DNA from: Oceanobacillus indicireducens
Lineage (GTDB): Bacteria > Bacillota > Bacilli > Bacillales > Amphibacillaceae
DNA: 64,000 bases
Reading direction: 5' to 3'
Assembly: GCF_014647195.1 (NCBI RefSeq)
Contig: NZ_BMOS01000009.1
Span: 62,001-126,000 of the forward strand
The translations under genes were made by a program, and so were the position numbers. Within the stretch, counting starts at the first letter, position 1. Each line of letters opens with the position of its first letter. The notes beneath the pieces are model-generated. The model was given only the letters and a program-made list of their open reading frames with translations. It searched no databases and was not told where the DNA came from. Positions 1-8,444 of this stretch are shown piece after piece.

Positions 1-1102
1 TAACGTCTCCAAGTTGGAATCCGGAATGGTCGTCATCTTTTTCATAATTTTTTACTTCGACTTGCTCTTTCTCCTGTTCCAATTCTTTGATACTTAAGGA
101 AATACGTTCGTCTTCTTCGTTCACGTCAAGCACTTTAACATTTACTTGCTGACCTACTTCAAGCACTTCATCTGGTGTGCCGATATGACGGTTCGCAATC
201 TGGGAAATGTGAACAAGTCCTTCTACTCCAGGGAATAATTCAATAAAAGCACCAAAGCTAACTAAGCGTTTAACGGTTCCTTCTAACACATCACCTTGAG
301 AAACGCGTTCTCCGATATTTGTCCAAGGTCCTGGTAAGGTCGCTTTATGGGATAGAGAAATTCTTTCATTATCTCTGTCGACGGATAGCACTTCCACTTC
401 AATCTTGTCACCTTCTGAAACAACATCGGAAGCTTTTTCAACATGGTAGTGAGCTAATTGGGAAATATGCACTAGTCCATCAATACCGCCGAGATCAACG
501 AATGCACCAAACCCTGTTAGGCGTTGTACAGTTCCTTCAATTACTTGACCTTCCTCGAGGGAATCAAGAAGTTCTTTCTTTTTCTCCTCTTCTTCCTTTT
601 CAACTACTGCACGGTGAGAGAGAATAACGCGATTTTGACTGCGGTCGAGTTCTTCTACAATCACTTCTAATGATTTACCTTCATAATCACTGAAATCTTC
701 TACATAATATGTTTCTACGAGTGATGCGGGGATGAAACCACGTACACCTACATCAACAACAAGTCCACCCTTAACAACTTCTTTTACAACGGTTTCAAAA
801 ACTTCCTTGTTGTCATGTTTTGCTTCAAGATCTTCCCATGCTTTTTCAGCATCTACTGCCCGCTTGGACAATACTACTTCTTCATCTGTCAATTTCTTCA
901 CTTGTAGGGTAACAGAATCCCCTTCACTTACGACATCGCTTGGAAGCTCGACATGTAAGCTGGAAAGTTCACTAATTGGGACAATTCCCTCTGTTTTATA
1001 ACCGATATCTACGAGAACTTGTTTTTCCTCTACTTTTACAACTGTTCCCGTAACCGTATCTCCTACATTTAATTCTGGTATTTCGTTAAATTCGTTAGTC
1101 AT
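1..1102 (-). CDS. ypfD: S1-domain RNA-binding protein (ribosomal protein S1 homologue), 3' end cut off by window
   Basis: The frame starts at an ATG (1100-1102) behind a strong ribosome site GGAGGG (1111-1116) and stays open to the window edge, giving at least 367 residues; the B. subtilis homologue YpfD is about 380. My translation shows four consecutive S1 (OB-fold) domains at roughly residues 15-85, 103-168, 189-257 and 274-343, with repeating signatures such as GFGAFVDLGG and GLVHISQL. S1 proteins bind single-stranded RNA; in low-GC Gram-positives this four-domain protein is not a canonical 30S subunit protein and its exact role is unclear. It lies 89 bases downstream of cmk in the same direction, the B. 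subtilis order. Identity is firm; the C terminus is not visible. Confidence 0.93.
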   Translation of the reverse strand, partial: MTNEFNEIPELNVGDTVTGTVVKVEEKQVLVDIGYKTEGIVPISELSSLHVELPSDVVSEGDSVTLQVKKLTDEEVVLSKRAVDAEKAWEDLEAKHDNKEVFETVVKEVVKGGLVVDVGVRGFIPASLVETYYVEDFSDYEGKSLEVIVEELDRSQNRVILSHRAVVEKEEEEKKKELLDSLEEGQVIEGTVQRLTGFGAFVDLGGIDGLVHISQLAHYHVEKASDVVSEGDKIEVEVLSVDRDNERISLSHKATLPGPWTNIGERVSQGDVLEGTVKRLVSFGAFIELFPGVEGLVHISQIANRHIGTPDEVLEVGQQVNVKVLDVNEEDERISLSIKELEQEKEQVEVKNYEKDDDHSGFQLGDV

Positions 1103-1191
1103 AACCTTAGCCCTCCTAATAGCATCATAGCGATATAAATTATTCTTTCTATAACTTCTAATAATTACATTTCTTTGTCAAGCAAAGTATT

Positions 1192-1878
1192 CTAATTTTG
1201 CTTATTTTTATACTTTTCCACTTCTTGTAAGATAGAGTGGACGACTTCATGGATGGAAAGGGATGTTGTATCAAGTTCAACCGCATCATCTGCCTTAACT
1301 AAGGGTGCTGTTTCACGGTTAGTGTCTATTTCATCTCTTTTCTCAATTTCAGCTTTTAATTGGTCTAAATCCGACGGGATGCCTTTTGCAATATTTTCAT
1401 CATGTCGTCTTTTTGCTCTTTCATCAACAGATGCCACAAGAAATATTTTCACTTGTGCACCGGGAAGGACATGAGTACCAATATCCCGGCCATCCATCAC
1501 GACACCACGGTCTTTCGCTAATTCCCGCTGCCGTTTCAGCATCTCTTGGCGCACGGCAGTAAGCTTAGCAATATAAGATACATTCGCAGATACAGGCTGG
1601 TAACGGATTTCTTCTGTCACATCTTTTCCATCCAAAATAACACGTTGTCCTGTCGAATCGTTGGCAAGTTCGATATTCGTCTCTAGTAACAAGTTTATAA
1701 CCGCTGCCTCATCGGAAGGATCAACTCCATCGTTAAGCGCCTTCAACGTTAATGCACGATACATCGCACCTGTATCCACATAGATATAATTTAATTTCTC
1801 AGCTACAATTTTTGCGACCGTGCTCTTACCAGCAGCTGCCGGGCCATCAATCGCAATAGCTATATGTTCTTCCTGCAT
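1192..1878 (-). CDS. cmk: Cytidylate kinase (CMP/dCMP kinase)
   Basis: Phosphorylates CMP and dCMP with ATP in the cytosol, feeding CTP and dCTP pools. The 228-residue protein opens with a P-loop GPAAAGKS (residues 13-20) and carries DTGAMYRA, DGRDIGT and the lid arginines (RAKRRHDE), the conserved set of bacterial Cmk; B. subtilis Cmk is 224 residues. The ATG at 1876-1878 has a GGAAG stretch about 7 bases upstream. Gene order ypfA-cmk-ypfD matches B. subtilis except that the small ypfB gene normally between ypfA and cmk is absent here (1879-2000 has no credible frame). Confidence 0.97.
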   Translation of the reverse strand: MQEEHIAIAIDGPAAAGKSTVAKIVAEKLNYIYVDTGAMYRALTLKALNDGVDPSDEAAVINLLLETNIELANDSTGQRVILDGKDVTEEIRYQPVSANVSYIAKLTAVRQEMLKRQRELAKDRGVVMDGRDIGTHVLPGAQVKIFLVASVDERAKRRHDENIAKGIPSDLDQLKAEIEKRDEIDTNRETAPLVKADDAVELDTTSLSIHEVVHSILQEVEKYKNKQN

Positions 1879-2000
1879 CTACAAACTTCCGTCCTCTCAT
1901 AAGCATGTCTGTAATTTCTTCATAAGTATTGTAAGTAATAATCATTTCTATCTCCTGTTTATCATAGCATAATTCAATTTGGAAGGTCTACAATCTGTAC

Positions 2001-2663
2001 TTAAGATAATTCTTTTTTTCTCATTTCCCGTTGTTTTTCAAAACAGTAACTAATGACTAATTGTTGATCCGTCGGTTTTAATCCAAGGAACTTTATTGAA
2101 GCTGTATGGATTCCGTTTCTCAGTTGCAAGAAAACGACTTGACCTGCTGTCTGTATATAATGATATTTCCCTGAGCTAAAGCTGAGTACGAGCCAGACAT
2201 TAATCACTTCATGTATATCCAGTAGATCTTCCCTTGGCACGATTAATGATAAACCGCCACCGCTTATATCGGAAGTAACCGTTGTAAAAGCTTCCTCATT
2301 TTGACGATGGATAGCAACATCAATTGTTGCATCCACACGTACAAATTGTCTCCGCTGAATTCGCTCAATATCTTCTGGCTCTGGTTTACAAAGTGCTAAA
2401 GCGGGGACATTCATCTTTACTCTATCTGCCAGTGTCGTCTGAAATTGATAAACTGCTTCATCATCACCTACAAAATCAACTTTAAAAGAGGCACCTATTT
2501 GGAAAAATTTGGTCTTCCCTGTTTGTTTATGTACGGGATAATCAATAAGAAGATAGTTGTCGTTGATGTCAACAACTTTACAATAATATTCATCCGCTTG
2601 CAATCCAGGTTCTTTAAATGTTAATCCCAGCTTTGTGCCAATCTTTATCATTGGTCCTTTCAT
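2001..2663 (-). CDS. ypfA: PilZ-domain c-di-GMP receptor (YcgR/DgrA-like flagellar brake)
   Basis: 220 residues with an N-terminal YcgR-type domain (about 1-95) and a C-terminal PilZ domain. Both c-di-GMP-binding signatures are visible: RxxxR at R105-R109 (within RRQFVR) and DxSxxG at D132-S134-G137 (DISGGG). In B. subtilis the homologue binds c-di-GMP and inhibits motility, so the same role is inferred. Two starts are possible: the ATG at 2663 behind GGTGAAG, or Met5 (2651) with AAAGGA just upstream; the shorter form looks closer to the family. It lies between ypeB and cmk in the same direction, separated from ypeB by a terminator-like hairpin, so it is probably transcribed separately. Confidence 0.9.
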   Translation of the reverse strand: MKGPMIKIGTKLGLTFKEPGLQADEYYCKVVDINDNYLLIDYPVHKQTGKTKFFQIGASFKVDFVGDDEAVYQFQTTLADRVKMNVPALALCKPEPEDIERIQRRQFVRVDATIDVAIHRQNEEAFTTVTSDISGGGLSLIVPREDLLDIHEVINVWLVLSFSSGKYHYIQTAGQVVFLQLRNGIHTASIKFLGLKPTDQQLVISYCFEKQREMRKKELS

Positions 2664-2733
2664 ATCTTCACCACGATTCTATCTGCCTTCATGACGGAAT
2701 GATTGTATATATTTATTATTACAGATTTAAGAG

Positions 2734-2764
2734 AAAAGGGGAAGGCTTTTTGCCTCCCCCCTTT
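2734..2764 (-). terminator. Terminator after sleB-ypeB
   Basis: On the minus strand a G/C-rich stem (AAAGGGGGGAGGC pairing with GCCTTCCCCTTT, one bulge) closes an A-rich loop and is followed by TTTTCTCTT. It lies 80 bases beyond the ypeB stop. Confidence 0.7.
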
Positions 2765-2846
2765 ACCTGTATTAAAAAAATATAAAATAAAGATGCAGTG
2801 GACAACTATAGTTGCTAGCAATCGCCACATCCGTTCTGGAGCTTTT

Positions 2847-4190
2847 TCAGGAATATTTCAATTCCTTGCCCCCGAGTTTTTCGACTTTTTCTTCTCTGCC
2901 ATCCATGGCGTTAATGAAGATGCGGTACGTATCATTGTTGAATGTACCTAAGAATTCATAAGTAAGCACTTCTTCATCCACATCATTCGTAATAATCGCT
3001 AGGCCGCTTTCTTCTATTTGGACATTCGTATTAACGAATTCGCGTGCTTCTTCTTCCGTAAGTTCCGGTTCATCGATTTCTCGTTCATGATGATTACTAT
3101 AATATTCGCTTGCTGTCACTCCTAAGACATCTCCATTATCTAGCGCTACTTTCACCTCTACGGAATCAGAGTAAATCCGAATGCCATCCTGATTATAATT
3201 GAACGAATACATTCCGACATTATTCAGTTCCATACTTTGATATAGTTCCATATCGTCAAAGTCAAATTGCTCCAGATATTTTTCCGCATGTTCTTGTCCA
3301 TCATGCAAACTAAGCTTCTTATTTTCTACCGGACGTTCGATCAATAATGTTAACGGATAACCTCCTTTTTGAGAGAGGTCCATATAAGCGCGTTTCTCAC
3401 CATTTTGATAAGATACACTGTAAATTGGAATATCGGCGCCATCTCCAGAAGGTGTAATTTCAATATTTTCTTTCGAATTGATATCGAAAATCTTTCTGCT
3501 TTTATCTAATGCTTCCTCTTCACTCAATTTTTTTCCGGGAAGATTTTCGAAGTGATCTTCTGGCTTTGTACTAACCCCGATTAAACCGGATTGGCTGTTC
3601 GCCTCAGCGTACCCCTCCACTTGCTTCTCCACAGTTTTAAACCCATCGATAATCGTGTTATCTGTTTGGTCATTGTTAACTAATGCAAGCTGAACATCCA
3701 TCCACCGCAAATTATTTTCAAGTGCTAAATGCTGTACATGCCGCAATTCATCTTTAATATCATTTGCTTGTACGTAAAGATCTTCTAGAACTTTCGTTTC
3801 ATCTTCAGTTAACGGGTCGTCATCCAAGTTGCGAATCGCCGTGCGGTACGTGAAATCACCAATATTCGAGAGAAACTCTTCTGTTTTATTAAATGGCAAG
3901 AGCCCGAGTGGTAATTGGGAAACATTGGAATGAGCTTCTGAAGTAATCCGCCAAATATCAACGAACTTAGGTGATAACCGTTCATGGGAGTTCATTGCCA
4001 GCACTGTTCCAATCTCATCATGCAGTAAATCCATATAATAACTAAGCTCGTGGAATGATTTTTGATAACTGTTTTCCGCCTGTATTAAAATCGCATTTTT
4101 CTCCTGGTGTTCTTGGTAGCCCCAAATGGCTGCTCCAACTAATCCGAGCGACAGAATACCAATGGTAATCCAACGAATCATACTATTCAC
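2847..4190 (-). CDS. ypeB: Germination protein YpeB (partner of cortex-lytic SleB)
   Basis: 447 residues, close to the B. subtilis length of about 450. There is one N-terminal membrane anchor (about residues 5-24), a long helical region (30-210) and C-terminal PepSY-type repeats (about 215-440; typical motif EEALDKSRKIF). YpeB is required for SleB to be correctly localised and stable in the dormant spore inner membrane and is cleaved during germination. The ATG lies 6 bases after the sleB stop, so the two are translated from one message. SleB-YpeB is a conserved spore-former pair, which makes the assignment secure. Confidence 0.95.
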   Translation of the reverse strand: MNSMIRWITIGILSLGLVGAAIWGYQEHQEKNAILIQAENSYQKSFHELSYYMDLLHDEIGTVLAMNSHERLSPKFVDIWRITSEAHSNVSQLPLGLLPFNKTEEFLSNIGDFTYRTAIRNLDDDPLTEDETKVLEDLYVQANDIKDELRHVQHLALENNLRWMDVQLALVNNDQTDNTIIDGFKTVEKQVEGYAEANSQSGLIGVSTKPEDHFENLPGKKLSEEEALDKSRKIFDINSKENIEITPSGDGADIPIYSVSYQNGEKRAYMDLSQKGGYPLTLLIERPVENKKLSLHDGQEHAEKYLEQFDFDDMELYQSMELNNVGMYSFNYNQDGIRIYSDSVEVKVALDNGDVLGVTASEYYSNHHEREIDEPELTEEEAREFVNTNVQIEESGLAIITNDVDEEVLTYEFLGTFNNDTYRIFINAMDGREEKVEKLGGKELKYS

Positions 4191-4196
4191 ACCTTC

Positions 4197-5012
4197 CTAT
4201 TTACAAAAGATATGCTTACCAATTTGCTTGATCTGCGGCCTTGTCCATATCCAAGGCGAGGTTGCCGTATCCGGGTTAAAATAATAAATGGCATTGGAAG
4301 AAGGATCCCAACCATTGATTGCATCAAGCACAGCCTCTTTTGCCACTTCATTCGGTGTGAGCCAGATTTGACCATCTGCTACGGCTGTAAAAGCCCGTGG
4401 CTCAAAGATGACACCTGAGACTGTATTAGGAAAACTAGGACTCGCTACCCGGTTAAGAATTACGGCTGCAACTGCAACCTGACCTTCATATGGCTCTCCT
4501 CTTGCCTCCCCATATACCGCATTTGCCATCAATTGAATATCATTCTGTGAAAAGCCTTGCGGAACATTGACTGCGGTTGTATTATCTACCGGTACATTTT
4601 GCTCTTGTTGTTGCGCTTGGCCACCCTGTTGCTGCCCGCCTTCCGTTCCGCCGTAATGACTAAAGCGATTACCCTTGGAAATTTGTTCTTTCACATACGC
4701 TTCATTAAACTGACTCGCATTTACTAGTTTATTCTTTGTCTCCTGACCAGCGAGCCCATCAATGTTCATACCAAATTCATATTGGAAATTACGAAGAGCC
4801 CAATATGTTCCCCATCCGAAAACTCCGTCAATATTTCCGTTATAAAATCCTAAATATTGTAATCTCGCCTGTAGTTCAATAACATCATCCCCAACTGCAC
4901 CATGTTGAATAACCTGGGGACTGAATGCTTGTGCCTCTTCTTTTCCGTCGAAGAATAAAGGTAATAGAAACAAACCGAAAACCATGAAAAAACTAATCTT
5001 TCTGTATCGCAA
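4197..5012 (-). CDS. sleB: Spore cortex-lytic enzyme SleB
   Basis: 271 residues. A signal peptide (1-29, ending EAQAF) is followed by a peptidoglycan-binding repeat domain (about 36-96, IELQARLQYLGFYNG), a Gln/Gly-rich linker (122-140) and a hydrolase_2 catalytic domain (about 160-271). The catalytic Glu of lytic transglycosylase SleB enzymes is E169 in YGEARGE. It degrades muramic-lactam cortex peptidoglycan during germination. The start codon is TTG (5010-5012), chosen because GGAGGG lies 7 bases upstream and it gives the full signal peptide. First gene of the sleB-ypeB operon; forespore (sigma-G) expression is known for the family but no clear promoter was recognised here. Confidence 0.95.
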   Translation of the reverse strand: MRYRKISFFMVFGLFLLPLFFDGKEEAQAFSPQVIQHGAVGDDVIELQARLQYLGFYNGNIDGVFGWGTYWALRNFQYEFGMNIDGLAGQETKNKLVNASQFNEAYVKEQISKGNRFSHYGGTEGGQQQGGQAQQQEQNVPVDNTTAVNVPQGFSQNDIQLMANAVYGEARGEPYEGQVAVAAVILNRVASPSFPNTVSGVIFEPRAFTAVADGQIWLTPNEVAKEAVLDAINGWDPSSNAIYYFNPDTATSPWIWTRPQIKQIGKHIFCK

Positions 5013-5121
5013 GTCTAACCCTCCTCAAAAAACGATTCGTCATGCCGAAGAATCTTTGCTTATCTTCCGCGAAATGTTAACTAAGTTATCAGAGCATAAG
5101 CGTCCGTTTACTCTCACCTTT

Positions 5122-5158
5122 ATAAAGTGAAACTTCATTCAGTGGGGGTTTCCTTCCC
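5122..5158 (+). repeat. Degenerate copy of a dispersed hairpin repeat
   Basis: A 37-base stretch identical at all but one position to 23978-24014 in the same orientation (core CATTCAGTGGGGGTTTCC). The 3' arm that forms a 12-bp hairpin in the other copy is missing here, so this looks like a decayed or truncated copy. Confidence 0.8.
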
Positions 5159-5259
5159 TTTTACAAGCTGAAAGGTATACGAACGGTTGCACTTTGATAA
5201 AGCAATGACTTGAGGATAGCTTTTGTTGCTAATCTATTTTTATACACATTTATGAAATA

Positions 5260-5296
5260 AAAAGCATGTACAGCGAGGGATACTGTACATGCTTTT
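5260..5296 (-). terminator. Rho-independent terminator of prsW
   Basis: Perfect 14-bp inverted repeat AAAAGCATGTACAG / CTGTACATGCTTTT around a 9-base loop. On the minus strand it is followed by TTTTTATTT and begins about 20 bases after the prsW stop. Confidence 0.9.
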
Positions 5297-5316
5297 GTAA
5301 CGACGTATTCTGTTCT

Positions 5317-5964
5317 TTAATTCAAATCAGGTTGATTAGCAATTTTCATGCGGTGAAGTCCGAATATCCATAAGATAATCATGAATGGAACAAGGTAGTA
5401 AATCCAATTGCTCGATACCGACTGCAAGATGTAATTATAGATTCCATGAAGTAGAAACGGGATGAAAAAAGCGAGCCCAAGATTAAATCTTGTCTTACTT
5501 ACACGTGTCTTCGCTTTTCCGAAATAATAACCCATAATAACACCGAATAATGCATGCGATGATACAGGAAATATCGCTCTTGAAAAGGCATACTCAATTC
5601 CATTTGTCAGTAAATATAAGATGTTTTCCACCGAGGCGAAACCCAAACTGATTGCCACAGCATATACAATTCCATCATAATGGTCATCAAATTCGTCATG
5701 ATGGTACATGGAGAACATAAAAATAAACCATTTTAAAAATTCTTCCAGTAATGCAACTTGGAAAAAGGATGTTAAGAAAATATTTAACACGAATCCTTCC
5801 TTTACAAATGCATGCTGCACAAACATAATCGGAAATACAATCAGACAGCCTAATAGAAAAGACCGTACAATTAAAGGGATTGGTTCCGTATATTCATCCT
5901 TAAGATAAAAAAAGGACATCAATGCTACAACAGGGGCAAGTCCCACAGAGAAAATAGCAATCAT
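5317..5964 (-). CDS. prsW: Intramembrane protease PrsW (site-1 protease family)
   Basis: 215 residues, B. subtilis PrsW is 218. Multiple membrane segments are visible from residue 1 on, with the conserved glutamates E74-E75 in LLEEFLKW and the conserved histidines H137 (SHALFGVIMGYYFG) and H173 (LLHGIYNY) of the PrsW/CAAX-related metalloprotease superfamily. In B. subtilis it makes the first cut in the anti-sigma factor RsiW, releasing sigma-W in response to envelope stress. No sigW/rsiW pair is in this window; the only anti-sigma here is the RsiX-like protein, which has no demonstrated link to PrsW. ATG preceded by AGAGG. Single-gene unit divergent from ansA. Confidence 0.93.
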   Translation of the reverse strand: MIAIFSVGLAPVVALMSFFYLKDEYTEPIPLIVRSFLLGCLIVFPIMFVQHAFVKEGFVLNIFLTSFFQVALLEEFLKWFIFMFSMYHHDEFDDHYDGIVYAVAISLGFASVENILYLLTNGIEYAFSRAIFPVSSHALFGVIMGYYFGKAKTRVSKTRFNLGLAFFIPFLLHGIYNYILQSVSSNWIYYLVPFMIILWIFGLHRMKIANQPDLN

Positions 5965-6054
5965 AGTTATAAACCTCTTTCCAAGTACAATACTTTTATC
6001 GTATCATGAAGTTATCCTATTGGAAATAGTGAAAATGTGAAGCAGGTGATTTCG

Positions 6055-7023
6055 TTGAAGAAAATCTTGATTATCCATACAGGTGGAACAATTTCGATGC
6101 TAGAAAATAAGGAAACTGGAGCAGTTAATGTTACAGATGAACATCCATTGACTAAACTGCAGGATCAATACAACAAATTTGCCGATGTGGATGAATTCGT
6201 TGTTTTTGACCTGCCTTCCCCACACATTACACCAAAGAACATGCTGGAACTGGCAGAGTGCATAAAACAATCCTTACCTAAATACGATGGAATTGTCATT
6301 ACTCACGGAACAGATACATTGGAAGAGACGGCGTATTTCCTTGACCTTATGATCGATACTGAAAAGCCGATTATCATTACCGGTGCCATGCGATCCAGTA
6401 ATGAAATCGGATCAGATGCACTCTATAATTTAATCAGTTCCCTTCGCGTTGCCTGCGCGGAACAAGCAAATGGCAAAGGTGTACTAGTTGTTATGAATGA
6501 TGAAATTCATACAGCTGCAAACGTCACGAAGACCTCAACAAGCAATGTCGCAACCTTCCAAAGTCCGCAATATGGCCCAATTGGAATTGTTACGAAAGAA
6601 TTGATTGTTTTCCATCACAGCATTTTAAAAAGGGAGCACTATCCTGTTACGAAAGTTGAATCTAAAGTTTTTCTTCTGAAGGCATTTGCTGGGATGGATG
6701 AGGATTTAATTCACGCGCTCCACCTAGGGAAACCGGATGGACTTGTTATTGAGGCATTTGGCCAAGGTAATTTACCAGGATCGATTATGGATGCACTTAC
6801 GAAAGTTATAAATGATAATATCCCAATCATCCTCGTCTCCCGCTGTTACCAAGGAACCGTTCAGCCAACTTATGCTTATTCCGGCGGCGGTAGACAATTA
6901 AATGAAATAGGTGTAATCTTCGCTAATGGACTAACCGGCCCTAAAGCAAGAATCAAATTACTCCTTGCTTTAGAACAAACGACGAATATGGAAGAGTTGA
7001 GCAAACTATTTTCTGAACAGTAA
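6055..7023 (+). CDS. ansA: L-asparaginase, type I cytoplasmic
   Basis: Hydrolyses L-asparagine to aspartate and ammonia. The asparaginase signatures are present: TGGTI with T12, and HGTDTLEE with T86-D87. No signal peptide is present, consistent with a cytoplasmic enzyme. I place the start at TTG 6055-6057, which gives MKKILIIHTGG and has AGGTGA seven bases upstream; a longer GTG start at 6037 adds six residues without a good ribosome site. The protein is 322 residues from this start (B. subtilis AnsA 329). It is monocistronic, with its own terminator right at the stop codon. There is no adjacent ansB (aspartase) or ansR as in B. subtilis. Confidence 0.93.
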   Translation: MKKILIIHTGGTISMLENKETGAVNVTDEHPLTKLQDQYNKFADVDEFVVFDLPSPHITPKNMLELAECIKQSLPKYDGIVITHGTDTLEETAYFLDLMIDTEKPIIITGAMRSSNEIGSDALYNLISSLRVACAEQANGKGVLVVMNDEIHTAANVTKTSTSNVATFQSPQYGPIGIVTKELIVFHHSILKREHYPVTKVESKVFLLKAFAGMDEDLIHALHLGKPDGLVIEAFGQGNLPGSIMDALTKVINDNIPIILVSRCYQGTVQPTYAYSGGGRQLNEIGVIFANGLTGPKARIKLLLALEQTTNMEELSKLFSEQ

Positions 7024-7053
7024 AGGAGCTAGCAGTCGCTAGCTCCTTTATAA
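7022..7053 (+). terminator. Terminator of ansA
   Basis: Perfect 12-bp stem AAAGGAGCTAGC / GCTAGCTCCTTT with a 4-base loop, overlapping the ansA stop codon. Confidence 0.85.
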
Positions 7054-7089
7054 TAGTATAAGAAACTATAAATAAAATGCTGTGATAAC

Positions 7090-7258
7090 TTAGGTGTCTA
7101 GGGCTAGCCACGTCCAGCTCCAGCGCCCAGCAACTAGCAAACTTCACACTCCTCCAATCGATAAGTCAACATCAACTCACTTCGTTCGTTGTGTTTCCTT
7201 TATCTCATTCCGGAGTGCTCCAGTTTGTACGTTGCTAAACGGGCACTTGCGCCTTTGT
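7090..7258. repeat. Probable decayed intergenic repeat between ansA and ypdA
   Basis: C-rich stretch (CTAGCCACGTCCAGCTCCAG near 7112, CGGGCACTTGCGCCTTTGTG near 7240) that resembles, from memory, a common dispersed repeat of Bacillaceae intergenic DNA. No second copy is in this window, so the call rests on resemblance only. Confidence 0.35.
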
Positions 7259-7261
7259 GCA

Positions 7262-8251
7262 TTATACTTTCATTGTCCGGTTCGCCGCGATCGAACGTGC
7301 AATTGCATCTCCGTGAAAACGTCCATTTTCAATAAAGATAGCATTGTTGTTAAACCCTGCCGCTACAACACCAGCTACATAGATTCCTTGTATGTTTGTT
7401 TCATACGTATCTTCATCATACGCTGGAATTCCACTCACTGGATCTGTTTCGACACCCGCGTCGTGTAAAAATTTGATATCTGGTTGGTAACCGATCATTG
7501 CGAAAACAAATTCATTATCAATACGCCGCTCGACTCCATCCACTTCATAAAAAACCGCATTTTCAGTAATTTCTTTTACATTCGCATTAAATACCATCTC
7601 GATCTCATCTTTCCTAACTAAAGAATCAAATCCCGGAAGAATCCAAGGCTTAACGCTCGAAGAATATTCCTTTCCGCGGTAAAGGACTGTCACATTTGCT
7701 CCTGCCTTATGGAGTTCGATCGCTGCATCTACTGCGGAGTTTTTCCCACCTATAATTAAAACGTCTTTATTGTAATAAGGATGTGCTTCTTTAAAGTAAT
7801 GGCTAACCTTAGGCAAATCCTCACCCGGAACATTCAGACGGTTTGGTTGGTCATAATAACCTGTCGCGATAATAACAAATTTTGCTTTGTATTGTTTTTT
7901 CTCATTATGATTAGCTTCCGTATTGAGCAAAAAGCCTTTATCTTTCTTTTCAATCTTAGTAACTTCCTCGAAGGATTGAATGCGCAGCGCTTTTCTTTTT
8001 GCTACTTCTCTGTAATATACCAGTGCTTCATTTCTGACTGGCCGCTGTTTCTCGGTAATAAAAGCAATATCACCGATTTCCAGATTGTCACTGGAGCTGA
8101 AAAATGTTTGGTGTGTCGGGAATTTGTACAAGCTATTCACGACGTTTCCTTTTTCAATTAACAGAGGGTTGATACCTCTGTCTTGTAAAGCAATCGCTGC
8201 AGCCATTCCACAAGGTCCGGCTCCAACAATAATAACTTCTTCCTGTTGCAT
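7262..8251 (-). CDS. ypdA: Bacillithiol-disulfide reductase YpdA (Bdr), FAD-dependent
   Basis: 329-residue pyridine-nucleotide disulfide oxidoreductase-like flavoprotein. The FAD-binding GAGPCG (10-15) contains Cys14, the conserved catalytic cysteine of YpdA/Bdr; a second Rossmann motif GGKNSAVDAA binds NADPH. It reduces oxidised bacillithiol (BSSB), recycling the thiol consumed when bacilliredoxins strip bacillithiol from proteins. Its partner bacilliredoxin brxB lies in the same window at 53892-54323. The gene follows gudB as in B. subtilis, but a terminator lies between them. Confidence 0.93.
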   Translation of the reverse strand: MQQEEVIIVGAGPCGMAAAIALQDRGINPLLIEKGNVVNSLYKFPTHQTFFSSSDNLEIGDIAFITEKQRPVRNEALVYYREVAKRKALRIQSFEEVTKIEKKDKGFLLNTEANHNEKKQYKAKFVIIATGYYDQPNRLNVPGEDLPKVSHYFKEAHPYYNKDVLIIGGKNSAVDAAIELHKAGANVTVLYRGKEYSSSVKPWILPGFDSLVRKDEIEMVFNANVKEITENAVFYEVDGVERRIDNEFVFAMIGYQPDIKFLHDAGVETDPVSGIPAYDEDTYETNIQGIYVAGVVAAGFNNNAIFIENGRFHGDAIARSIAANRTMKV

Positions 8252-8393
8252 TTACTGCCACATCCTTTTCACATGCTCTAATAATATTCTACTATAATTT
8301 GCTTATCGGATAAACCAAGATGGTTAAAAACAAAAACTTATATTCTACTGAACGTCAGCAGTCTAAAAATGGTAATTGTATTTTACCCAACAG

Positions 8394-8429
8394 AAAAAAC
8401 CCCTATCCTAAGATGATAAGAGTTTTTTT
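8394..8429 (-). terminator. Terminator of gudB
   Basis: Minus-strand stem AACTCTTATC / GATAGGGGTT (with G-U pairs) followed by TTTTT, 15 bases after the gudB stop. Confidence 0.75.
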
Positions 8430-8444
8430 GTGATTAGCTTAATC

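Larger units (their letters stand above)
5013..5316. other. 304-base intergenic region sleB/prsW
   Basis: Holds the sleB ribosome site, a degenerate copy of a dispersed palindromic repeat (5122-5158) and the prsW terminator (5260-5296). No coding frame seen. Confidence 0.8.
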